A DNA stretch of 64,000 bases from Vibrio gelatinilyticus (GTDB lineage: Bacteria > Pseudomonadota > Gammaproteobacteria > Enterobacterales > Vibrionaceae), in NCBI RefSeq assembly GCF_022836845.1, contig NZ_JAJNNZ010000002.1:171033-235032 (forward strand). Reading direction: 5' to 3'. A model generated the notes under the pieces. The model saw nothing but the letters and a program-made list of their open reading frames with translations. It had not been told where the DNA came from and made no database searches. Positions 56,713 through 64,000 of this stretch are shown here, piece after piece. Made by a program: the position numbers and the translations under genes. Every line of letters begins with the position of its first letter. The first letter of the stretch is position 1.

Positions 56713-59397
56713 TTAATCTAGAGTACGTTTAATCTCAACGATTTCGAATACTTCGATTTGGTCGCCTACGCGAACATCGTTGTAGTTCTTAACGCCGATA
56801 CCACACTCATAGCCGTTCTTAACTTCTTGAACGTCATCTTTGAAGCGGCGTAGAGATTCTAGCTCACCTTCGTAGATTACAACGTTTTCACGAAGAACAC
56901 GGATTGGATTATTACGCTTAATTGTACCTTCTGTCACCATACAACCCGCGATTGCGCCAAGTTTAGGAGACTTAAATACATCACGTACTTCTGCAAGGCC
57001 GATAATTTCTTGCTTGAATTCAGGAGCAAGCATACCGCCCATTGCTTGTTTCACTTCATCAATCAATTGGTAGATGATCGAGTAGTAACGAAGATCTAGG
57101 TTTTCAGTATCAATCGCGCGACGAGCCGATGCGTCAGCACGTACGTTAAAGCCTAGAACAATCGCATTTGAAGCCGCTGCAAGTGATGCATCCGTTTCAG
57201 TAATACCACCCACACCAGAGCCTACAATATTCACTTTCACTTCATCAGTCGAAAGTTTCAATAACGAGTCTGAGATAGCTTCAACAGAACCTTGTACGTC
57301 TGCTTTAAGTACTACATTTAGCTCAGCAACGTCACCAGCTGTCATGTTAGAGAACATGTTTTCTAGTTTCGCTTTTTGTTGACGAGCCAGTTTCACGTCA
57401 CGGAATTTACCTTGACGGTAGTTCGCAACTTCACGAGCTTTACGCTCATCGCGTACAACTGTAGCTTCATCACCTGATGACGGTACGCCAGAAAGACCTA
57501 AAATCTCAACTGGAATAGATGGACCCGCTTCAAAGACTTCTTTACCAACCTCATCACGCATCGCACGTACACGGCCGTACTCTTGACCACAAAGAACGAT
57601 ATCGCCCTTACGTAGTGTGCCTGACTGTACAAGTACTGTTGCTACCGGACCACGACCTTTGTCTAGGAACGATTCAACCACAACACCAGAAGCCATGCCA
57701 TCTGCAACTGCAGTCAGCTCTAGAACTTCAGATTGAAGTAGGATTGCTTCTAGAAGACCGTCGATGTTTGTACCCTGTTTTGCAGAGATATGAACGAAGA
57801 TGTTCTCACCGCCCCACTCTTCAGGGATTACGTCGTATTGAGCAAGCTCATTCTTAACGTTGTCTGGGTTTGCACCTTCTTTATCAATTTTGTTGACCGC
57901 GATAATCAAAGGTACACCTGCCGCTTTCGCGTGCTGGATAGCCTCGATTGTTTGTGGCATTACGCCATCGTCTGCAGCGACAACAAGAACTACGATATCT
58001 GTCGCTTGAGCACCACGAGCACGCATAGCTGTAAACGCAGCGTGTCCCGGAGTATCAAGGAAGGTGATCATACCGTTGTCAGTTTCAACGTGGTACGCAC
58101 CAATGTGCTGGGTAATACCGCCCGCTTCTCCAGACGCAACGTGTGTGCGACGGATGTAATCCAGTGTTGATGTCTTACCGTGGTCAACGTGACCCATGAT
58201 GGTAACAACTGGAGCGCGAGAAACCGCTTCTGAGGTTGCATCACGATCAGATAGAACAGCTTCTTCAAGTTCATTCTCTTTACGAAGAACGACTTTGTGC
58301 CCCATTTCTTCAGCCACTAGTTGTGCCGTTTCTTGGTCAATCACTTGGTTGATAGTCGCCATAGCGCCCATCTTCATCATTACTTTGATGACTTCTGTGC
58401 CTTTAACAGACATTTTCTGAGCCAGTTCAGAAACAACGATAGTCTCGCCAATCACTACATCTTGCTTAGCAACAGACGCTGTTTTGTCGAAGCCGTGCTG
58501 CATCGACGTTGGCTTAGCTAGCTTGCCACGTTTACCACGCTGGTTACGACCACCGCGTCCGCCACGGCTATCATCTTTATCTTGCGTAGATTTTTTCTTA
58601 CGTCGACGAGGTGCTTTTTCTTCACGACGATCTTGCGCGTCTTCTGCTTCACGAGCGTAAGTCGATGTTGTCGTATGATAGTCAGCTTTCTCGTTTTCTT
58701 TTGACTTTTTCTCTTCTTCAGACCAACGAGTAGCGTTTTCTTCAGCGAGTTTACGAGCTTCCTCAGCTAGTCGTGCAGCTTCAGCTTCAGCTTTACGCTG
58801 TGCTTCTTCTTCTTGACGACGTTTTAAAGCTTCAGCTTCTTTCTTCGCATTGTCGTTTACATCAGAGTTCTTTGCGTTCATTTCTTTCTTAGCCTTTTCA
58901 GCTTCCACGCGTTTAGCTTTCTCATCAGCGTTACGTAATTCCTCTTTTTCACGTTTCGCTTTTTCTTCCGCTTCGCGTTTTGCTTTTTCTGCAGCTTCTA
59001 GTTTAGCTTGCTCTTCAGCTTCACGTTGTGCACGCTCTTCTGCCTCGCGATTTGCTGCTTCCTCAGCTTCACGCTTCGCTTGCTCGTCAACTGAACTGCG
59101 TTTTACATACGTGCGCTTCTTACGCACTTCGACTTGGACATCTTTGCTCTTACCGCCACCGGCAGCCACAGAAAGTGTGCTACGGGTTTTACGTTGAAGT
59201 GTTAGGCGTGTAGGCTCAGTTTCTCCAGATGTATCACCATGCTCTTTCTTCAAGTGAGTTAATAATGTTTGTTTTTCATCATCGCTCACTTGATCGCTTT
59301 GAGATTTTTTCAATCCAGCATCAGCAAGTTGTTCAATTAAGCGTTCAACTGGCGTACCAATCTCTTCGCTTAGTGCTTTAACCGTTAGTTTTGTCAT
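56713..59397 (-). CDS. infB: translation initiation factor IF-2
   Basis: An 894-residue GTPase that brings fMet-tRNA to the 30S subunit. The N-terminal IF2_N domain (about 1-50) is followed by a long charged Lys/Glu/Ala-rich helix-forming stretch (about 90-240). The G domain starts at GHVDHGKTS (about 400), with DTPGHAAF and NKIDKEG, and domains II to IV follow. The length is close to E. coli IF2-alpha (890). Internal starts that make short IF2 forms are likely but were not mapped. Confidence 0.97.
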   Translation of the reverse strand: MTKLTVKALSEEIGTPVERLIEQLADAGLKKSQSDQVSDDEKQTLLTHLKKEHGDTSGETEPTRLTLQRKTRSTLSVAAGGGKSKDVQVEVRKKRTYVKRSSVDEQAKREAEEAANREAEERAQREAEEQAKLEAAEKAKREAEEKAKREKEELRNADEKAKRVEAEKAKKEMNAKNSDVNDNAKKEAEALKRRQEEEAQRKAEAEAARLAEEARKLAEENATRWSEEEKKSKENEKADYHTTTSTYAREAEDAQDRREEKAPRRRKKKSTQDKDDSRGGRGGRNQRGKRGKLAKPTSMQHGFDKTASVAKQDVVIGETIVVSELAQKMSVKGTEVIKVMMKMGAMATINQVIDQETAQLVAEEMGHKVVLRKENELEEAVLSDRDATSEAVSRAPVVTIMGHVDHGKTSTLDYIRRTHVASGEAGGITQHIGAYHVETDNGMITFLDTPGHAAFTAMRARGAQATDIVVLVVAADDGVMPQTIEAIQHAKAAGVPLIIAVNKIDKEGANPDNVKNELAQYDVIPEEWGGENIFVHISAKQGTNIDGLLEAILLQSEVLELTAVADGMASGVVVESFLDKGRGPVATVLVQSGTLRKGDIVLCGQEYGRVRAMRDEVGKEVFEAGPSIPVEILGLSGVPSSGDEATVVRDERKAREVANYRQGKFRDVKLARQQKAKLENMFSNMTAGDVAELNVVLKADVQGSVEAISDSLLKLSTDEVKVNIVGSGVGGITETDASLAAASNAIVLGFNVRADASARRAIDTENLDLRYYSIIYQLIDEVKQAMGGMLAPEFKQEIIGLAEVRDVFKSPKLGAIAGCMVTEGTIKRNNPIRVLRENVVIYEGELESLRRFKDDVQEVKNGYECGIGVKNYNDVRVGDQIEVFEIVEIKRTLD

Positions 59398-59419
59398 ACA
59401 ACTACCTCCTTGCTGAATA

Positions 59420-60907
59420 TTATTCTTCTTCGCCGAACCAACAGATGTTACGTGCAGCCATAATAAGCTCGCCTGCGCGTTCTTCTGTTAATCCTTCAAT
59501 ACCTTCTAACTCATCGACACCTTGGTCAGCTAAGTCTTCTAGTGTAGTAACACCTTTTGTTGCCAGTTTGAACGCCATTTCGCGCTCTAAACCTTCAAGA
59601 CCAAGTAGGTCTTCTGCTGGCTCAACACCTTCAAATGACTCTTCTTGTGCTAGTGCAATTGTTGTCAATGCATCTTTTGCACGGCCACGAAGCTCTTCAA
59701 CGAGTTCCTCGTTTAGGCCGTCGACTTCTAGTAACTCAGCAACTGGAACGTACGCAACTTCTTCTAGAGTTGAGAAGCCTTCTTCGACCAACAGTTCTGC
59801 GAAATCTTGCTCGATGTCTAGGTACTTCATGAAGTTTTCAATAGAAGCAACAGATTCTTCTTGATGCTTCTTCTGAAGATCTTCTACCGTCATTACATTT
59901 AGCTCCCAACCTGTTAGTTGCGATGCCAAACGTACATTTTGACCACTGCGGCCGATAGCTTGCGCTAAGTTGTCAGCTTCAACGGCGATATCCATTGCGT
60001 GAGCGTCTTCATCAACGATGATTGATGCAACATCTGCGGGTGCCATTGCGTTAATAACAAATTGTGCTGGGTTATCATCCCAAAGCACGATGTCGATGCG
60101 TTCGCCACCTAGCTCTCCAGAGACAGCTTGTACACGAGCGCCACGCATACCAACACACGCACCAACTGGGTCAATGCGTCGATCGTTGGTCTTCACAGCG
60201 ATTTTTGCACGAGAACCAGGATCGCGAGCGGCACCTTTTAGTTCGATTAGCTCTTCGCCAATTTCAGGCACTTCGACACGGAATAGCTCAGCCAGCATTT
60301 CTGGCTTAGAGCGAGTAATAAACAGTTGGAAACCACGCGCTTCAGGACGAACTGCGTAAAGAAGACCACGTACACGGTCACCTGGACGGAAGTTTTCACG
60401 AGGTAACTGATCATCGCGTAAAATAACAGCTTCAGCGTTATTACCCAGATCCAGAATAACAGTGTCGCGATTTACTTTCTTGACAACACCTGTAACGAGG
60501 TCACCTTCGTTATCGATGAACTGTTCTACGATTTGAGCACGCTCGGCTTCACGTACTTTCTGTACGATCACTTGCTTGGCCGTTTGCGTCGTAATACGGT
60601 CAAATGTGACAGACTCAATGTCGTCTTCGATATAGCCACCCAATTCGATGCTTTCGTCATCGAATTTAGCCGCTTCGATAGAAATCTCTTTCGTTGGATG
60701 TTCAACTTCTTCAACCGCTAACCAACGACGGAATGTATCAAAGTTACCAGTCTTGCGATCGATTTCTACGCGAACTTCGATTTCCATTTCATATTTTTTC
60801 TTTGTCGCTGTCGCCAATGCGATTTCCAGCGCTTCAAAAATTCGTTCACGAGGGACAGCTTTCTCGTTAGAAACCGCCTCTACTACCGCTAAAATTTCTT
60901 TATTCAT
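59420..60907 (-). CDS. nusA: transcription termination/antitermination factor NusA
   Basis: A 495-residue RNA-polymerase-binding protein of the usual length. The N-terminal domain, S1 domain ([21 protein letters not shown], about 133), KH domains ([30 protein letters not shown]), and two acidic C-terminal repeats ending in [14 protein letters not shown] are present. It lies 20 bases after rimP and 22 before infB. Confidence 0.98.
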   Translation of the reverse strand: MNKEILAVVEAVSNEKAVPRERIFEALEIALATATKKKYEMEIEVRVEIDRKTGNFDTFRRWLAVEEVEHPTKEISIEAAKFDDESIELGGYIEDDIESVTFDRITTQTAKQVIVQKVREAERAQIVEQFIDNEGDLVTGVVKKVNRDTVILDLGNNAEAVILRDDQLPRENFRPGDRVRGLLYAVRPEARGFQLFITRSKPEMLAELFRVEVPEIGEELIELKGAARDPGSRAKIAVKTNDRRIDPVGACVGMRGARVQAVSGELGGERIDIVLWDDNPAQFVINAMAPADVASIIVDEDAHAMDIAVEADNLAQAIGRSGQNVRLASQLTGWELNVMTVEDLQKKHQEESVASIENFMKYLDIEQDFAELLVEEGFSTLEEVAYVPVAELLEVDGLNEELVEELRGRAKDALTTIALAQEESFEGVEPAEDLLGLEGLEREMAFKLATKGVTTLEDLADQGVDELEGIEGLTEERAGELIMAARNICWFGEEE

Positions 60908-60927
60908 TATATCTAGCCTCTTCAGAC

Positions 60928-61383
60928 TTAAAACTTAGGGATTAGGTTAGCTTTAGAGATATTGCTAAGTGCAAACTCTTCATTTTGTCCATCGACAACA
61001 ACAGTGATGGTTTCGCCTTCTACAGCTTGAATCACGCCGCTCCACTTGCGACGGTTTGCCACTGCCATTTTGAGAACAATACTAACCTCATGACCGACAA
61101 ATTGTTGATAGTGCGCTGCTTTAAAGAGCGGTCTTTCAAGTCCTGGTGAAGATACCTCTAGGTTATAGGCCACAGAGATTGGGTCTTCAACATCCATTAC
61201 AGCGCTGACTTGGCGACTCACTTCTGCGCAGTCGTCGACATTAATACCATTTTCATGATCGATAAAAATTCGCAGCGTTGAATGCTCACCGGCACGAATA
61301 AACTCTAACCCAACTAGCTCATAACCTGATGCCTCTACTGGCGCTTCAAGCATTTCAGTAAGTTGTCTCTCTAAACCAGTCAT
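60928..61383 (-). CDS. rimP: ribosome maturation factor RimP
   Basis: A 151-residue 30S maturation factor (DUF150). [20 protein letters not shown] and [13 protein letters not shown] are diagnostic. A terminator-like stem lies 18 bases before the ATG, so read-through or antitermination must occur for expression from the tRNA promoter. Confidence 0.96.
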   Translation of the reverse strand: MTGLERQLTEMLEAPVEASGYELVGLEFIRAGEHSTLRIFIDHENGINVDDCAEVSRQVSAVMDVEDPISVAYNLEVSSPGLERPLFKAAHYQQFVGHEVSIVLKMAVANRRKWSGVIQAVEGETITVVVDGQNEEFALSNISKANLIPKF

Positions 61384-61400
61384 TTAACCACTCCAGAAAC

Positions 61401-61420
61401 AAAAAAAGGGCTAAAAGCCC
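61401..61420 (-). terminator. attenuator just upstream of rimP
   Basis: GGGCTTTTAGCCC (61408-61420) followed by TTTTTTTG on the minus strand. Confidence 0.7.
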
Positions 61421-61439
61421 AATTTAAACCCCAAGCATA

Positions 61440-61470
61440 TTATCTGTGATAAAAGTAAAAACACAGATAA
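61440..61470 (-). other. hairpin in the metY-rimP leader
   Basis: TTATCTGTG (61440-61448) pairs with CACAGATAA (61462-61470) around 13 bases, between the two terminators. Confidence 0.5.
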
Positions 61471-61471
61471 C

Positions 61472-61498
61472 AAAAAACCCCGATCGTCGGGGTTTTTC
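61472..61498 (-). terminator. terminator after tRNA-fMet
   Basis: AACCCCGA-CGA-TCGGGGTT followed by TTTTTG on the minus strand (61476-61494). It separates the tRNA from the rimP leader. Confidence 0.8.
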
Positions 61499-61603
61499 GT
61501 TGCTGGACCCTTTTCATTAAGAGTAGAACATTTTTTGTTCTTTTCTTAATGTGCAACACAGCTCGCGTTGCTAAACTTGTAACCCAAACAACAGTTGGAG
61601 AAT

Positions 61604-61680
<77 letters not shown>

Positions 61681-61734
61681 TCCGACTGCTGAGCATTATA
61701 CGCTCAACAGAATGTATTACAAGTTTATAAATAA

Positions 61735-61818
61735 TGGTGCCGAGAGAGGGACTCGAACCCTCACACCAAAGGCACTAGCACCTCATGCTAGCGTGTCTAC
61801 CAATTTCACCATCTCGGC
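61735..61818 (-). tRNA. leuU: tRNA-Leu (GAG)
   Basis: An 84-base class II tRNA with encoded CCA, anticodon GAG in the loop ATGAGGT, and a long variable arm. It lies between secG and tRNA-fMet, as leuU does in E. coli. Confidence 0.96.
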
Positions 61819-61836
61819 ATCAAAAGCGACTAGCGC

Positions 61837-62175
61837 TTATTGAGGAATTTCGTCACCACTTTCGGCTGGAAGTTCACTCATTACATCCTCAGCTTTCTTC
61901 TCAATCACTTGACCTTGTGTTGGGTCAACCCATTGAGACTCAGTTTTTTGAGTAGAAAGATTACCCAAAACTAAGCTCAGAACGAAAAAGACGATTGCAA
62001 ATAATGCTGTCATTCGGGTTAAGAAATTACCAGAGCCACTAGCACCAAACACTGTGTTTGACGCGCCAGCACCGAATGAGGCTCCCATGTCTGCGCCTTT
62101 ACCTTGTTGAATCAGCACAAGACCGATTACACCGACTGCTGCCAACAGGTAAATCACAAGTAGAACTGAAAACAT
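61837..62175 (-). CDS. secG: preprotein translocase subunit SecG
   Basis: A 112-residue inner-membrane subunit of the SecYEG channel with two membrane segments (about 2-22 and 54-72). The conserved loop QQGKGADMGASFGAGASNTVFG lies between them. It is followed by tRNA-Leu after 18 bases. Confidence 0.97.
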   Translation of the reverse strand: MFSVLLVIYLLAAVGVIGLVLIQQGKGADMGASFGAGASNTVFGASGSGNFLTRMTALFAIVFFVLSLVLGNLSTQKTESQWVDPTQGQVIEKKAEDVMSELPAESGDEIPQ

Positions 62176-62461
62176 TTTTCCACCTATGTTCCAAATTGTT
62201 GAGCCAGCGCCGCTTCCAAGGTTTAGTTTGAAAACCTGGCTATTGACCTCCGATACGAGGCGGAGGCAATACTAGCGAATGCACGACGGGCTGACAAGAG
62301 AAAAATTACAAATTTATTGCTCTTAAGGTTTGAACGCTCAAAAAAAGGGCAAAAACATACGTTATATCGCGAATTTCAACACGATAAGCCGGTGATAATA
62401 TCAAATAACCTAAGCCCACCTCAAGCTTCAAGGAGGACTTAAGTCTATTTGGCATTGTCGA

Positions 62462-63799
62462 CTAACAGTTATCTTTGACAACTTGAGCGATGTATTCCGC
62501 CGACGAAGTCACTAGATCCGCATCCTCACCTTCTACCATGACTCTTAACAAAGGCTCGGTTCCTGACTTACGCAGTAACACTCGCCCTTTTTCACCCAGT
62601 TTAGACTCCATCTTCACCACAGCGTCTTTTACGGGTTGCGCGTCCAGTGGATTACTGTCTCCGCTAAAGCGAACATTAATTAGAACTTGAGGGTAAAGTG
62701 TCATACCACTTGCTAATTCACTGAGCGTCATCTTCGAGTCAACGACCGAAGCCAAGACTTGAAGTGCCGCCACGATGGCATCCCCAGTGGTCACTTTATC
62801 GAGCAGAATCACATGCCCTGAATTCTCCGCGCCGATCCTCCAGCCTTTTGCGAGTAGTTGTTCCATAACATAGCGATCACCCACGGCAGCACGAACAAAA
62901 GGGATCCCCAATTGCTTGAGACCATTTTCCATTCCGAGGTTTGTCATCAGAGTGCCAACCACACCGCCTTTGAGTTCACCACGGCGCAAGGCATCACGAG
63001 CGATGATGTAAGCAATTTGATCACCATCCACTTTGTTACCATGCTCATCAACCATGATAATTCGATCACCATCCCCATCGAAAGCCAGACCTAAATCTGC
63101 TTTTTCAGCGATAACGCGCTCTTGAAGGGCCCGAACATCCGTCGCTCCCACTTCATGATTTATGTTTGTTCCATTCGGCTCTGTGCCCATTGTGATGAGC
63201 TCTGCGCCCAGTTCAGAAAACACCGAAGGGGCAATATGGTAAGTGGCACCATGAGCGCAATCGACCACAATTTTTAAGTGACTTAAGCTCAATTCGGAAG
63301 GGAAAGTGCTCTTACAGAACTCAATGTAACGACCTGCAGCATCGTTTAGGCGACTTGCCTTACCCAACTGAGCCGACTCAACACATTCGATGTCTTTATC
63401 CAACTCTGCTTCTATCGCCAACTCAACATCGTCTGGCAATTTCGTGCCTTCAGACGAGAAAAACTTAATCCCATTATCGTAGAAAGGATTATGAGAAGCT
63501 GAGATAACAATACCTGCTTCAGCGCGAAATGTTTGCGTGAGGTACGCAACCGCAGGTGTTGGCATCGGGCCGGTAAAGATCGCTTTGAGTCCTGCAGCGG
63601 CAAGACCAGCCTCTAATGCCGACTCCAGCATGTAACCTGAGATACGGGTATCCTTACCTATAATGACTTTCTTGGTGCCTTGCTTGGCAAGTACACGTCC
63701 GGCAGCCCAACCTAGCTTAAGTACAAAATCGGGGGTAATTGGGTATTGACCCACTTTTCCACGAACACCGTCTGTACCAAAATAACGTCGCTGTGACAT
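62462..63799 (-). CDS. glmM: phosphoglucosamine mutase
   Basis: A 445-residue enzyme that makes glucosamine-1-phosphate for peptidoglycan and LPS. The phosphoserine is S102 in VISASHNP, the metal loop is DGDGDRI (about 242), and the sugar-binding ENSGH and phosphate-binding [12 protein letters not shown] motifs are intact. It lies 16 bases after folP. The 286 bases after it before secG hold no gene; an A-rich, weakly structured stretch is all I see. Confidence 0.98.
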   Translation of the reverse strand: MSQRRYFGTDGVRGKVGQYPITPDFVLKLGWAAGRVLAKQGTKKVIIGKDTRISGYMLESALEAGLAAAGLKAIFTGPMPTPAVAYLTQTFRAEAGIVISASHNPFYDNGIKFFSSEGTKLPDDVELAIEAELDKDIECVESAQLGKASRLNDAAGRYIEFCKSTFPSELSLSHLKIVVDCAHGATYHIAPSVFSELGAELITMGTEPNGTNINHEVGATDVRALQERVIAEKADLGLAFDGDGDRIIMVDEHGNKVDGDQIAYIIARDALRRGELKGGVVGTLMTNLGMENGLKQLGIPFVRAAVGDRYVMEQLLAKGWRIGAENSGHVILLDKVTTGDAIVAALQVLASVVDSKMTLSELASGMTLYPQVLINVRFSGDSNPLDAQPVKDAVVKMESKLGEKGRVLLRKSGTEPLLRVMVEGEDADLVTSSAEYIAQVVKDNC

Positions 63800-63815
63800 A
63801 GTTATTCCTTCATTA

Positions 63816-64000
63816 TTATTGATTTGATTGCATCATTTGTACGATTTTCATTGCTTCTATGGTTTCCGCAACATCGTGAACTCGAATAATTTGAGCGCCT
63901 TTGCTAGCTGCAACCGTGGCGCAAGCAAGGCTTCCAACGACGCATTCAGCAGGCTTTTTGTCGAGTAATTTAAAAATCATCGACTTCCGAGATAGACCAG
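63816..64000 (-). CDS. folP: dihydropteroate synthase, C-terminal part (runs off window)
   Basis: The last 61 residues are visible, beginning [12 protein letters not shown], the conserved C-terminal substrate motif of dihydropteroate synthases, with [26 protein letters not shown] at the end. The enzyme joins p-aminobenzoate to the pterin in folate synthesis and is the sulfonamide target. The folP-glmM order is conserved. Confidence 0.93.
   Translation of the reverse strand, partial: GLSRKSMIFKLLDKKPAECVVGSLACATVAASKGAQIIRVHDVAETIEAMKIVQMMQSNQ

Noticed and set aside
58690..59120. Repeated GCTTC/TTCAGC units that look like a short tandem repeat or CRISPR-like array
   Set aside because: They are codons for Ala, Glu and Lys in the charged segment of IF-2; spacing is irregular and there are no unique spacers.

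Overview
The window looks like a piece of a Vibrio chromosome (Vibrionaceae, Gammaproteobacteria). This rests on gene order: the run AMP-ligase / second EF-G / radA / tandem-PilZ protein (PlzC type) / serB / ytjB / deoDBAC / NupC matches the order I recall from Vibrio cholerae, the nucleoside carrier closely resembles the V. cholerae carrier vcCNT, and the right end carries the gammaproteobacterial folP-glmM-secG-tRNA-rimP-nusA-infB-rbfA-truB-rpsO-pnp-nlpI block. The species cannot be named from the sequence alone.

Layout. (1) 1-8.3 kb, minus strand: a galactoside operon with a sugar-binding protein, two permeases, LacZ, a MalK-type ATPase and the start of a GH36 alpha-galactosidase. A GalR-type operator lies in the spacer of its predicted promoter. 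(2) 8.4-13.9 kb: a LysR regulator divergent from a two-domain chromate transporter, a GAF/HD-GYP protein and a long-chain AMP-forming ligase. (3) 14-22 kb: a second EF-G, radA, a tandem-PilZ protein, serB and ytjB. (4) 22-34.4 kb: a nucleoside uptake and catabolism region with deoC-A-B-D, a NupC-type symporter, a BMP-family nucleoside ABC transporter, and a small DUF5363-like gene overlapping a tatD-type nuclease. CRP-like and LacI-family-like sites lie in front of these units. (5) 34.4-43 kb: prfC, then a roughly 7-kb block that separates prfC from rimI-holD: an MFS carrier, a POTRA-less Omp85-type barrel, a TolB-like/TPR regulator, an SDR protein lacking its catalytic tyrosine, a secreted glycine-zipper protein with an acidic tail, and an orphan outer-membrane barrel. 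(6) 43-49.4 kb: rimI-holD, then the O2-independent ubiquinone genes ubiT and ubiUV with a PAS-GGDEF-EAL gene between the two arms. (7) 49.4-51.3 kb: a marR-MATE pair with a perfect palindromic operator candidate. (8) 51.3-64 kb: the translation/RNA block, with initiator tRNA-fMet, tRNA-Leu(GAG), several internal terminators and a structured pnp leader.

Most of the window is ordinary core genome. The less ordinary parts are the prfC-rimI block, the c-di-GMP enzyme inside the ubiTUV locus, and the regulatory DNA of the galactoside and nucleoside units. No CRISPR array, insertion sequence, prophage or integron was seen. Coordinates and motifs were read by eye; start codons were chosen from ribosome-binding sites, overlaps and family lengths.
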